Assembly (NCBI RefSeq): GCF_036320965.1
Contig: NC_092276.1
Span: 4,736,782 to 4,800,781, forward strand
Reading direction: 5' to 3'
Length of the DNA: 64,000 nt
From: Panulirus ornatus
Taxonomy: Eukaryota > Arthropoda > Malacostraca > Decapoda > Palinuridae
The translations under genes were made by a program, and so were the position numbers. Shown piece after piece: positions 35,730 through 48,975 of this stretch. Under the pieces are notes generated by a model, which did no database searches, was not told where the DNA came from, and saw nothing but the letters and a program-made list of their open reading frames with translations. Within the stretch, counting starts at the first letter, position 1; each line of letters starts with the position of its first letter.

Positions 35730-35958
35730 AGTCCAACTACCACGACAGTGCGACCATTGACACGACGGTACGGCCATTGAACACGACGGTTCGATCATTG
35801 ATCACGACGGTTCGACCACTGAACACGTGATACAACCCTTGGGTATGATGAACTGACCTTTGACTTGATCCTTAAGAAGTTAAAAAGGCCAGCCCTTCAT
35901 ACCCCAGGATCGTACCTTCACACGAGCTCGAGGGTCGTATTTCTTGTGCTCAAGGGGT
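35730..35958 (+). repeat. palindromic dispersed repeat P, copy 3 (both arms)
   Basis: The left arm (35740-35850) is an inverse-sense array with about five units of CGACCATTGA.CACGACGGT. The core (about 35856-35887) is CCTTTGACTT..AAGTTAAAAAGG, an eroded inverted repeat. The short right arm (GGATCGTACC, GAGGGTCGTATT, GTGCTCAAGG) ends GGGTTAAAC at about 35958. It has the best-preserved left arm of the family. Confidence 0.8.
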
Positions 35959-36580
35959 TAAACTTTTTTTTCTCCTTTGATAAGTAAGACCAAACTACCT
36001 TCCCATGATTATTAGCACGGCTTGACGTCACACGTATCTGGCATCTAATGACTCATGAGAAAAGGAAAGTAAAAATGGATGAAAGGTTTCTCATCTGTTG
36101 TGATAGGCGTACAGACAGGTCCATGGATAGTAGATTGCTAATCCTTCATAGCTGTAAAGGACTATTTGTCTCGTACATAGAAATATTCTGAGACTTAGGT
36201 TCTGGGTTGTATTATCAAGCATCTCCACTACATTGTCTGATGACATAACAGTATTTCTTTAATCTAGACTTTTATTTTTCTCATTTCTTTTCTCTTCTTG
36301 TTCAGGGGATCGTGCGAGTCGAGACTTTCCTAACCCTACCTATTTCTGAGGATGATTGGTATCCTGTAATTCGATGGTCCAAGATAGGGAGTCATAAGAT
36401 AGGCCCTAGTAATGTAGTGAGGAACCGCTATAAAAATGGGGGATATGCTGATAGAGGGTGAAAACTAGTAGACGAAATTTCCATTTAAATCCTTCCAATT
36501 TCCTTTCCCTATATTTACTGTCCCCGCTCATACATATTGGCCTAGAAAAATTACATTTCGTTCTCCTCACCATCCCTCCC

Positions 36581-36581
<1 letters not shown>
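35959..36581. other. unannotated stretch
   Basis: Nothing recognised. Confidence 0.45.

Positions 36582-36650
<69 letters not shown>
36582..36650. repeat. (TA)n array, outer flank of the inverted B pair
   Basis: About 34 units at the 3' end of B copy 2. Confidence 0.97.
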
Positions 36651-36652
<2 letters not shown>

Positions 36653-36857
36653 TTTCTTCTTTCTTTCAAACTATTCGCCATTTCCCGCGTTAGCGAGGTA
36701 GCGTTAAGAACAGAGGACTGGGCCTTGGAGGGAATATCCTCACCTGGCCCCCCTCTCTGTTCCTTGTTTTGGAAAATTAAAAAAAAAAAAAACGAGAGGG
36801 GAAGATTTCCAGCCCCCCGCTCCCTCCCCTTTTAGTCGCCTTCTACGACACGCAGGG
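36651..36857 (-). mobile_element. B-family element, copy 2
   Basis: Same element as at 22031 and in the same (minus) orientation. It is cut at CCCTGCGTGTCG, so it lacks the first about 40 nt. Carries CCCGCGTTAGCGAGGTAGCG near the TA flank (antisense view) and the poly-A/T interruption in the middle. Confidence 0.9.
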
Positions 36858-37977
<1,120 letters not shown>

Positions 37978-38265
37978 AACCCTTAATAAGGGGTCACGTC
38001 GGAGCCCACGCCATTATACCTGTAAACAGTACCGCTGTCGTACAGTGGTGGTACATTTGTGCTCGTATGTCGTGCCGTCGAACTTCCAGGTCGTACCGTC
38101 GTACTCACGGGTCGTACTGTTGTGCTTAAGGGTCATTTCATTGTCCTGAAGGGTCATACCATTATACACGTAGATCGCACCGTCTAGATCAAGAGTCGTA
38201 CCGTTGTTATCAGGGGTCGTATTGTCGTATTTAAGGGTCGTACCGTCGTGTTCAGGAAGCTAGGA
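37978..38265 (+). repeat. palindromic dispersed repeat P, copy 4 (core remnant + right arm)
   Basis: The remnant core CCCTTAATAAGGGGTCACG and CCACGCCATTATACC (compare CACATTATACTC in copy 6) precedes about 11 degenerate 21-bp units with GGGTCGTACCGTC and GTGCTTAAGG. The TTTGACCT/AGGTCAAA arms themselves are largely lost. Confidence 0.75.
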
Positions 38266-38889
38266 AACAAATGTACATCCCAGAAATGCTGAGCTAAAAA
38301 CTGTATTACTTAATGAGAGGATTCTTGATCTAAACAATAGAGAAATTACAGTTCATAATATGACGTTGAAAATATAAGAATATAATTATCTTATATGTTC
38401 TGATCAGTCAACATGAGGAGGAGCATCACTTACTGAAGACATCATCGTTATCATTTCTACTGTGATAGTAACTGATATATGACGCTGGTAGTATGATACA
38501 ATAATACCACAAAAAGGTGAGTATAATTATTTCCACCAAGAGAGATGTCTCTTATATTTTGTGGTCAAGGAGACACAAGAATAGAGATGATGAGAATATA
38601 TTTCGAGAGGACGAAAGAATGTGTGTGTATAGCTCCGCGCGGAACAATATTCTGCATGAAAAATACTGGCGTCACTTGTGGCATTATGTGCAGACATTGT
38701 TAAAGAGAAAATTATAGAGTGTAAGTAAATATATGCAGAGTAATAGACCATGGAGGATGAGTAAGGTCGTGGGCTGGGAAAATAATGGCTCCGGCGCTGA
38801 TGTGGGGAGAGAGAGAGTCAGATATTGTAATCTTGGTCGCTGTATCAATAATTCATGGGTGGATTGGTGCCGTGTATGGTCGGTGGGCT
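38266..38889. other. AT-rich unannotated stretch
   Basis: Nothing recognised. Confidence 0.45.
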
Positions 38890-39111
38890 GGAAGGGGAGG
38901 TTATGGGCGAAGAGGAGGAAGAAGAGGAACAGAAGGAGGAGGAGGAGTAAGAGGTTGGAGGAGGAAGAGGAGGAGGCGAAGGAGGACGAGGAAAAAGAAA
39001 ATGAAGAGAGGAAAGAGGAGGGATGATAGCCATGATAGTAGGAGGAAAAAAATGTGGAGGGTGGGTAAACAAACGGAAAGGAGAGAAGAAAAAGCCATGA
39101 CAACAAGAGAA

Positions 39112-39151
<40 letters not shown>
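38890..39151 (+). repeat. polypurine tract ending in (GA)n
   Basis: 38890-39025 is almost all purine (GGAGGAAGAGGAGGAGG-like), then mixed, then about 19 GA units at 39114-39151. Frames rich in Arg/Glu through it are low-complexity readings. Confidence 0.85.
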
Positions 39152-39154
<3 letters not shown>

Positions 39155-39258
39155 CCTCCTGGCAATTCAGCTTCCAACCGAAGCCAAACAGATACAGACT
39201 CCCACCTCACCTATCGCCACCACCATCACCACATATGTGCTGGAGCCAGCCTCGACCG

Positions 39259-39260
<2 letters not shown>

Positions 39261-39306
<46 letters not shown>
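39261..39306 (+). repeat. (TG)n microsatellite
   Basis: About 22 units. Confidence 0.97.
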
Positions 39307-39891
<585 letters not shown>

Positions 39892-40277
39892 ACTTAATCA
39901 TTATTCATCTATCTATCTATCTATCTATGTATATATCTATCTATTCACCTTTCAGTTTATCAGCTTTTCTTTCTATTCATATATCTATCCAACGATTTGA
40001 ATAAAGAGACAGATTATATAGAAGTATGCAGATAGCGTTGTGACTTTGATTCGTGTATACTGAGCTAGTTGTCAAGGATGCAGTGTGATGGTGTGGGTTG
40101 GATATATATGCTACCGCCACCAACCACTCCGCTTCAGCTGTTTTAATTAAATTATGTATTCGGTGTCAGGGAACATTTCATCACTAGTTAAAAACCGAAT
40201 GTTCCATTTCTTGACATATTGTTTGTCTTTTCATTAAACTCGTTGAATGTTGAAGGAATATCTGTATCGTATTTTCA

Positions 40278-40289
40278 GTGTGTGTGTGT

Positions 40290-40343
<54 letters not shown>
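40278..40343 (+). repeat. (TG)n microsatellite
   Basis: About 32 units with one TATG interruption. Confidence 0.97.
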
Positions 40344-40345
<2 letters not shown>

Positions 40346-40361
40346 AAGGGGAGGATAAATA

Positions 40362-40490
40362 ACAAGACTTTATGGTTATCTGCTGGAGGGCAGTACATGG
40401 GAAGGGCAGATAATAGAACAGATTTTCTGTTGTTTTTTTTTTGTTGTTTTTGAGGAGGTTGTCTGCTAGAGGACAGTACATGTGAACTAC
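40362..40490 (+). repeat. dispersed repeat D, copy 3
   Basis: TTATGGTTATCTGCTGGAGG, then GGCAGATAATAGAACAGATT. After a T-rich interruption comes GAGGTTGTCTGCTAGAGGAC then AGTACATG. The GCTGGAGGGCAGTACATGGG module is repeated at 40382 and 40466, about 85 bp apart. Confidence 0.7.
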
Positions 40491-40952
40491 TGTAGTGTTG
40501 CATAACAGTAAAGCCATGTGAGAAATGTCGAAGGGAAAGACGGAGAAAGATGCGAGAGCCGTGTAACATTAGGCCACCAATAGGAATAAATAACAGATAT
40601 ATCTCTCTCAGCGGCAAAATTGAAACTGAATTGGATGCCAGGATTCCGTTCTTAAGTCATAGTTGATATTCTTCCCATAAATGATCTTCTTGAATTGTGG
40701 GAAGATCAAAATATTAAGTAAAACGCTTCCAGCTAAATGGAGAGTGTGTCGGTGAGCGAATATTGCGCATCGGATGATGACGCAATTTAGAATGCAGAGA
40801 CTTGAGGCTAATCTGGAGTTAAGTAATACTTGAACTCGTATGAGCCCAGGTATTAAACACTTACACTGTATATTGCGGCAACGCTCAATGATATAATGTC
40901 ACATAGAGTTGCCTTACTGTTCTATTGTCTTTCTCATTTGACATATTGAAAT

Positions 40953-40955
<3 letters not shown>
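40491..40955. other. unannotated stretch
   Basis: Nothing recognised. Confidence 0.45.
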
Positions 40956-41169
<214 letters not shown>

Positions 41170-41374
41170 CATTCATCATCTGAGAGGACTATAGTCACCA
41201 CGTCCAAACATATTATTGCTATATGTAAAGTCTCATCACTTCGTACCGTTACCTGTGAGGAAGAAGTTTAGTGTTGTGTTCCACTGTTGTCCCTCTGACA
41301 GTGGTGTGACTGCTGGCCTGGTCTGATGTCCCCACCATTGTGTTATAAAAACTTCAAATATGAATGTCTTTTTT

Positions 41375-41401
41375 GTTGTTGTTGTTGTTGTTGTTGTTGT
41401 T
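41375..41401 (+). repeat. (GTT)n short trinucleotide array
   Basis: About 9 units. Confidence 0.92.
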
Positions 41402-41829
41402 CGAGAGTTAGTTTTTGCTGCTGACGGCGGCCGATTTATTGTGTGGACTATCATTCCGTGAGAGGTCGCCGGAAAAAAGGATCACAGAGGCCAGAATGGG
41501 TCTTTATCACACCCAAGTGGAATATGGAACGTGTCTAGACCAAGTCGGTCTCGAGAGGGTCCTCCTCGACAGTTCTTCATCATTACTTCTACGATCGTTT
41601 CCTGAGTTATCAAGTATTAATTCCATCCTGATCCATTATTCATCACTCTCTTCCCAGCCGTGGCGAAAACTCAGAGACCAAGGAACTCATCACCTGATGA
41701 GGTTGAGGTGTGCGAGCGTTGGTGACACACCCAGTTGACGGCAGTGGAAGGCGACGTGCGCTGCTACTGTCATTTTTGTGGTCTGTGCATCAGGTCTTTG
41801 TCTCTCTGCTCTTTGGCTGTCAAAGGTTG
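41402..41829. other. unannotated stretch
   Basis: A 107-codon frame at 41415-41738 has unremarkable composition and no recognisable motif. Frames this long are expected by chance here. Confidence 0.35.
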
Positions 41830-42075
41830 CTTAATGATTGAGTTTTTAATGTAGTTGACATAGCATCTGCTGGATGGTTCACCTTCTAGCGTATATGATA
41901 TAGCGTTCCATTGATAACTTTGCTTTCAGTTGGTAGAATAAAGTATCTGCGTAATGATTTACCTTTTACTGTGTATGATATAGCGTTACCTTGATGACTT
42001 AGCTTTCATGGTATATAACCTAGCGTTTGTTTAGTCATTCAACTATAAGTGTATACGATATAACGTTTGTATCAT
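41830..42075 (+). repeat. decayed ~40-bp tandem repeat, about 6 copies
   Basis: GTATATGATATAGCGTT-like words recur near 41891, 41972, 42011 and 42052, alternating with TGATTTACCTTTTA-like words. Step is about 40 bp. Confidence 0.65.
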
Positions 42076-42305
42076 GGCCAGACTTTTCTATATACACAGC
42101 ATTGTCGAGAGAAGAATCGTTCGTTACGTCCCAAGTTGTTAGATGATTGATAATAGATATAGAATTGGTGTAAAATATATCAATATGATCAGATTTCTGG
42201 CTCCACAGACAGGCATATATCTGGCGTATATCACAGGTGTAATTACCAGACGATGGACTCCGAGTTGATTGATTCTTCTCGTTATTAGGGACCATTTGCT
42301 TTACT

Positions 42306-42308
<3 letters not shown>

Positions 42309-42375
<67 letters not shown>
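42309..42375 (+). repeat. (CT)n microsatellite
   Basis: About 33 units. Confidence 0.97.
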
Positions 42376-43655
<1,280 letters not shown>

Positions 43656-43701
43656 CGCCGCCGCCGCCGCCAGCCACACCATCACCGCCGCCGCCGCCAT
43701 C
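43656..43701 (+). repeat. (CCG)n trinucleotide clusters
   Basis: Two CCG runs (about 6 and 5 units) separated by CCACACCATCA. The same composition continues to about 43735. Reads as His/Arg-rich or Ala-rich peptides depending on frame. Confidence 0.9.
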
Positions 43702-44295
43702 CGTTGATCACTACTCCGCCGCCACCGCCGTCCACTGATCCACTCAGCGAGGATAATAACTCAGCCTAGTGGCCGAGATTTAAGTTGGCCGCCGTGTGTG
43801 AGTTTGGGCTTTGAGAGTCATAACTCTAGGGGAACCCAGTCTTTGTCCAGGCGACGTAAAAGTCGAGTAATAACCTTGATGTCACTCGCGGAATACAGGA
43901 CATATGGCCCAGGGAGCTGATTATATTCAGGGTAACACGTAATCTGGTGTAATGCAAGGGGAGGTAAGTGATTTTACCCCCGAGCCAATTACAAGTTGGG
44001 ATGGGGTCCTTTCTCGACTCAAAAGGGTGGGGGGTTTGGGGGAGGGATTCCAGTGTGAACGAGTGTGAGCACAATTATCTTTCAGTATTTACCCACGTGA
44101 GCAATACGGGGAGAAAGTTCGACATTCACGGCACCCCATTTCTTGAACATACTCTACCATGAGGTAGACTTGTAAACCTTCTCTTGAACTTCCTCAACTA
44201 TCAGCGAGACTTGGAAACCTTTGTGTGGTGTTGACATCCATTGTCTCCTTCCTCAGTCTCCAGCCAACCGCGACCTTTATGCTAAATCAGCATTT
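43702..44295. other. unannotated stretch
   Basis: No repeat copy recognised. GGGTGGGGGGTTTGGGGGAG at 44025 is a G-rich word. The 3' flank of the LINE relic may extend into 44170-44300. Confidence 0.4.
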
Positions 44296-44299
44296 CTTC

Positions 44300-44490
44300 A
44301 CATCTTGTGTTTAATCAGCAGCTTTAGAGATTCGGAGGAGGCTGGAATCAGATCACCTTTCTCTCTCCTTTCCTCTGTCGTAGACAACTATGCATCTCTC
44401 AGCCTTTCCTTGTGGCTCAGTCCTCTTAAGTCAGGTACCATCGTGGTTGCCATTCTCTGGACCCTTGCCATAAGACCTTTGTGCTTTGGG
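44300..44490 (-). pseudogene. CR1/L2-type LINE reverse-transcriptase C-terminal relic
   Basis: Translating the minus strand gives VQRMATTMVPDLRGLSHKER (in frame from about 44463), an in-frame TAG after LRDA, then LSTTEERREKGDLIPASSES. This matches the conserved VQRRATK(L/M)(I/V)P.L..L.Y.ERL..L.L.TLEERR.RGDLI block near the C-terminus of CR1/L2-like non-LTR retrotransposon proteins. Only about 60 residues survive, with one stop and several substitutions (SHKER for the usual Y/F-E-ER). No RT catalytic motifs lie upstream, so it is an old, 5'-truncated copy. It is unrelated to the RTE copies in this window. Confidence 0.75.
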
Positions 44491-44610
44491 CGCGGTTAAC
44501 GTATCTGCGAGACATGAATCAAGTTATGATCTTATGTATTGTGCTCTCTATAGCTCTCGACACATGTAAACTTGAATGGGATACTAATAGTCACCACCTA
44601 CTGTGGTGTG

Positions 44611-44634
44611 GTGTGTGTGTGTGTGTGTGTGTGT
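44611..44634 (+). repeat. (GT)n microsatellite
   Basis: About 12 units, directly in front of dispersed repeat T copy 1. Confidence 0.95.
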
Positions 44635-44690
44635 ATGTGTTACGGGGAAACAGTTTTACATTCGTGTTGCCGTGTCTCTTAACCCCATAT
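44635..44690 (+). repeat. dispersed repeat T, copy 1
   Basis: TGTGTTACGGGGAAACAGTT, TTACATTCGTGTTGCCGTG and TCTCTTAACCCC match in order the sequence at 52391-52460. Both copies follow GT-rich sequence, so the pair is not simply low complexity. Confidence 0.65.
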
Positions 44691-45189
44691 ATATTCCCTT
44701 TAGCTTATTTATACAAGCACTTTTTTTCATTTTTGTGTGCATATTTGTCAGTGTCTAGGAGGATTGTATACACGATTGGATGCATGTGTATGTGTTTCTA
44801 TGTGCGTATATGATTTTGTTGTGTTTATGTCCCTACGTTTCTACGTATATTTTCATGTATGTGTATGTTCGTGCCTATGTGTCTGTGTTTGCGTACGTGT
44901 GCGTTAGCGTGCGTAAGCGTGCACGTGCTCACAGGTGATATCATATTCATATACGTGTCATGGTGCGCTGTTGCGTGTATCAGTTGCCCCTCACGTTGTG
45001 TCCGTGCTTTCATACATACATAACTGTTTTTCTGCCTCAAAATTGTGCATACATGTGTGTACTGGTGGGCTGGTTATCCGTTATACATGAGCATATTGTG
45101 GGAATTACTTGGATAGGCTGTCTGTATACAGGTGTGTAACGACTGGTGTGGCCGCATGATACATATGTATTATGGATGGACTGATTCTC

Positions 45190-45192
<3 letters not shown>
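44691..45192. other. GT-rich low-complexity stretch
   Basis: 44760-45060 is rich in GTGTATGTGT, GCGTACGTG and GCGTGCACGTGC words with alternating purine/pyrimidine character. No gene recognised. Confidence 0.5.

Positions 45193-45230
<38 letters not shown>
45193..45230 (+). repeat. (GA)n microsatellite
   Basis: About 19 units, followed by AGCCAGCTAACC. Confidence 0.96.
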
Positions 45231-45232
<2 letters not shown>

Positions 45233-45340
45233 AGCTAACCAATCACAGAGCCAGTTGGTTATTAATTTTGAATGGACGTAGGACAATAAAAGACCCCCAG
45301 TATGTATTGATGATTTTATAAACACATATAAATGTAATAT

Positions 45341-45342
<2 letters not shown>

Positions 45343-45424
<82 letters not shown>
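45343..45424 (+). repeat. (CT)n microsatellite
   Basis: About 40 units, 113 bp from a GA array of opposite sense. The two could pair as a large foldback. Confidence 0.97.
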
Positions 45425-45427
<3 letters not shown>

Positions 45428-45868
45428 ACTCTTTCATGATTGCAGCATATTGCACATTTTATACATCAATATTTATTTCATGGAACACTGAATGAAATGT
45501 GCAATGCTCTGCTGAATTTGGAAATAGAATGTGTTTATTTCCGAGTAATGGGTTCAGCGATATATGGCATCACCGGAAATCAATATCTGAGGGTCGATGT
45601 ACATGGCCCTTCCTTTCAGACTTATCCCAGAGAGGGTTTAGCCCTGTCAGAATCTTTATGCTAATTAGACAGTGACCAATGTAACGTTTACGTTTGATTT
45701 TTTTCTAGTTCTTGTACTTTTTGCTTGACCTCCTGACGCTTTCTTTTGTACTCCTCCCAGTTGATCGTATTCCTTCCTTGTGTATACCGCTCATACACAC
45801 CGTTTTCTTTCTCTCATTATTAGTTTATGGTTACAGATCTACATCCCACACATTATCTACGTCACCCA

Positions 45869-45871
<3 letters not shown>
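45425..45871. other. unannotated stretch
   Basis: Nothing recognised. Confidence 0.45.

Positions 45872-45948
<77 letters not shown>
45872..45948 (+). repeat. (CT)n microsatellite
   Basis: About 38 units. Confidence 0.97.
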
Positions 45949-45951
<3 letters not shown>

Positions 45952-46169
45952 ATATACCTCTCTCCTTCATTACTTTCCCCAGCACCTAGCCCTCGGACCC
46001 CAGGTCCTATGACCCAGGACTCTGAGATCCCTAGCACCCAGCACCCAGCATCTCTGGCCATAACTCCCTCCGAATCGCTCGTGCTCCGCCCCTAAATCAC
46101 GGAGCCCAATCTCATCTCCATGACAGAGGGAGGAAATCACTAGCGCTGTAGTCGCAAGAATGACACGGT

Positions 46170-46198
46170 CCTCCTCCTCCTCCTCCTCCTCCTCCTCC
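46170..46198 (+). repeat. (CCT)n trinucleotide array
   Basis: About 9 units. Neighbouring 46000-46060 has AGCACCCAGCACCCAGCA-like words. Confidence 0.92.
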
Positions 46199-46388
46199 TT
46201 GACACTCACCCCATCTTCCCCTCTTCCTCCTCCGCCCCTCCCATCTTCCTCCACTCTCAAGGAAATGACGACCCACGTCCCATGACAATCATCACCATCA
46301 ACACTACTACGAGGAACGCGGTCAGTATCAAGTGTCCTTCAAACGCTGGTGCATTTTCCCCAATTCCTTATCTTCCTCTTAGAGGAGT

Positions 46389-46440
<52 letters not shown>
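46389..46440 (+). repeat. (GT)n microsatellite
   Basis: About 25 units. Confidence 0.97.
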
Positions 46441-46441
<1 letters not shown>

Positions 46442-46745
46442 GTGCCACAGGAAGCTATACGGTGGTGTCTCGAGCGAGGCATCAGCAACACCCCGTGTAT
46501 TCTAAACACACCGCGTCCACAGGTCCATTATGGAAAAGGGTATGGATGGTTTACGCATTCTATAGAGAGTGCCTTACTTTGCATACTGTATACATGTTGA
46601 ATACTCCGTTGCAAAGTGTGTTGCCCAGGTAGGCAACTAGTGGGAGAAGGGCTGTGAATAGCATTGGACTATTGCAAATGGTTACGATAGACCCATGGTT
46701 AATATTACTAGATACATAAGTGGATTATCATTAACAAGTGATTAC

Positions 46746-46780
<35 letters not shown>
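46746..46780 (+). repeat. (AC)n microsatellite
   Basis: About 17 units, 305 bp from the GT array of opposite sense. The intervening 46441-46745 holds nothing recognised. Confidence 0.95.
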
Positions 46781-46783
<3 letters not shown>

Positions 46784-47015
46784 GAGTAAAGATTTGGTGT
46801 ATATATACACATGGTTGTGAGATGAGGCAACACTGTCCTGGGTATTTCGAAAGGTTTTGACAAGGTCTGTCTGGGCTCTGATTTCCAAACTGTCCGCCGT
46901 CATCCTTCCCCCTTTTACTTTGTATATTCAAGACCAGTTTTATTTCCAAATATCCCATTGCTTTAATGGCTGTTGGATGGAACCTCATTCCTTTCCTGTC
47001 GAAAAAAGGTGTTCC

Positions 47016-47020
<5 letters not shown>

Positions 47021-47105
<85 letters not shown>
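47021..47105 (+). repeat. (CT)n microsatellite
   Basis: About 42 units. Confidence 0.97.
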
Positions 47106-47108
<3 letters not shown>

Positions 47109-47641
47109 TTTACATCAAAGATCCCCATTCTTCTTCGTATAAGAGAATGTTTGACTCCATGAATAGTAGATGCGCAAACGATCCCCTGTAGAAATAGAGG
47201 CTAGTTGAGGAGTCACATAGAAGAGCGTCTTACCATAATCAATACGTCTGGTCTCTGGTCTTGTATGACCTCAGAACACGAGGGATCAAACCATGGAAGA
47301 GGAGGCGTCCAGCGACGGACTGGAAAGACGAAGAAGTGGTTTCCATTATACAAGGAAGCATCGGAGAAGGAACACTCATCCTAGAGAAAAGTTACACTAG
47401 AAGTCTTGAGAATGAATCAGTTGACGTTTTCAAAGGTTGGGTATGGGAGGAGAGGGGTGTGGCAGTTGCTAGCTTGTTACTGGAACCAATGAGAGTGAAA
47501 CTGTGTCACTATGACGGCCAGTCAGGTACTGGGACACTTGTGTTGACGACCCGGGTATGTACTCAGTTGTCTCACACCGTTGAGAACAACACATGGTGTA
47601 GGTCGACTGGCACCTGTTATGACTGGGTCATAAACTGACTG

Positions 47642-47644
<3 letters not shown>
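47106..47644. other. unannotated stretch with a 125-codon frame
   Basis: The + frame 47261-47638 has a balanced composition and no low complexity, but no recognisable domain, splice context or Kozak-like start. With thousands of frames in 64 kb, a stop-free run of this length is expected several times by chance, so I do not call a gene. Confidence 0.35.

Positions 47645-47693
<49 letters not shown>
47645..47693 (+). repeat. (AC)n microsatellite
   Basis: About 24 units. Confidence 0.97.
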
Positions 47694-47694
<1 letters not shown>

Positions 47695-47832
47695 ACACAG
47701 TGCAAATGGGTGATTACACCCAGGTCAACTCAGGTTAGACAGAATGAGACAGTTCCGTCTCATTGATTAAAAACGACGTCTTCGTTTGTTTTATGAAGTG
47801 GGAGAAGGACTTTGGAGTACACTGTAATATAT

Positions 47833-47834
<2 letters not shown>

Positions 47835-47906
<72 letters not shown>
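47835..47906 (+). repeat. (CT)n microsatellite
   Basis: About 36 units. Confidence 0.97.
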
Positions 47907-47909
<3 letters not shown>

Positions 47910-48281
47910 CCCCAAAAGGTGTTCAGCAGTAAAACATAAGCTGATTGTTGTCAAAGTTGTTTTTTTTATACATTTTTTTTTTCATTGCGACACAAGCGTT
48001 ACAAAGTTTGTGTACAGCTTTGTGTTGTTGCAACAGGATTACTGAAAATTTAGATTGGGAAATCAAGTCATTTTATTACAGTAGATTATGAAAAAATAGT
48101 AAACGCAATCATTAAATTTCTAAACATATACAGACAAGCTGCTCCCACCCCCCCACCCCAACTTAAAGTGCATAAAAAACGTAAATTAGGCACGTATCAC
48201 AAGCTTTTGTGAATAAAAAGAATAGAAAAAAATAAATTCTCTTTTAGGCCTGTTTATTATACCGTAACGCTGCGTCGGCCT

Positions 48282-48282
<1 letters not shown>
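47907..48282. other. AT-rich unannotated stretch
   Basis: Nothing recognised. Confidence 0.45.

Positions 48283-48357
<75 letters not shown>
48283..48357. repeat. (TA)n microsatellite
   Basis: About 37 units, flanked by GGCCTTGA and TCATTTTTTCTTCG. No element recognised. Confidence 0.97.
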
Positions 48358-48360
<3 letters not shown>

Positions 48361-48538
48361 TTTTTTCTTCGTTCGTTCGTGAGGTGCATCTCAGCTTTAA
48401 TATGGACTCTACCTGACGCTAAAGATTCTCACACCTCACCTTTAAGTCATCCCATTGACACCTCGCCTTCTGACGTCATAGTCATTAAGATGTGCTCAAG
48501 GACTCCTTAAGACACTTCCGGGAGACGCTATTTTTAGC

Positions 48539-48553
48539 CCACACCCACACCCA

Positions 48554-48594
<41 letters not shown>
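48539..48594 (+). repeat. (CCCACA)n(CA)n array
   Basis: Three or four CACACC units pass into about 17 CA units. Confidence 0.95.
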
Positions 48595-48597
<3 letters not shown>

Positions 48598-48769
48598 GAT
48601 TTCTCGAGTATTTAGTATACATGTTTTTCTTGGTCTTGCGTAACTTGAGGAGAACTTGAGTCTCTACGCCACAACTTCTCCGGCTAAGATTCCCAGATGA
48701 CGTAAAGAAGAATTTTGAAGGAAAGGAGGTAAGTAGGTCTAGGCCGAGTAAGGGCCCCGGGAAGTTTGC

Positions 48770-48975
48770 TCTTGTGGTGAGAGTATGTTGGTAATGAGAG
48801 GTGAGAGTATGTTGGTAATGAGAGGTGAGAGTATGTTGGTAATGAGAGGTGAGAGTATGTTGGTAATGAGAGGTGAGAGTATCTTGGTAATGAGAGGTGA
48901 GAGTATGTTGGTAATGAGAGGTAAGAGTGTGTTGGTAATGAGTGGTGAGAGTATGTTGGTGGTATGAAGTGAGAA
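48770..48975 (+). repeat. 24-bp minisatellite, about 8 copies
   Basis: GTGAGAGTATGTTGGTAATG followed by AGAG repeats exactly every 24 bp from 48777. Variants include ATCTTG for ATGTTG and GTAAGAGTGTG. As 24 is a multiple of 3 and the unit lacks stops, it reads as perfect 8-residue repeats on both strands (LVMRGESM and the like), which is a repeat artefact. Confidence 0.96.

Noticed and set aside
43750..43800. Possible tRNA-like A box (AGCCTAGTGGCCGAG)
   Set aside because: No B box follows at the required distance.
47261..47638. 125-codon frame of balanced composition
   Set aside because: No domain, splice signals or start context. A frame of this length is expected several times by chance in 64 kb read in six frames.
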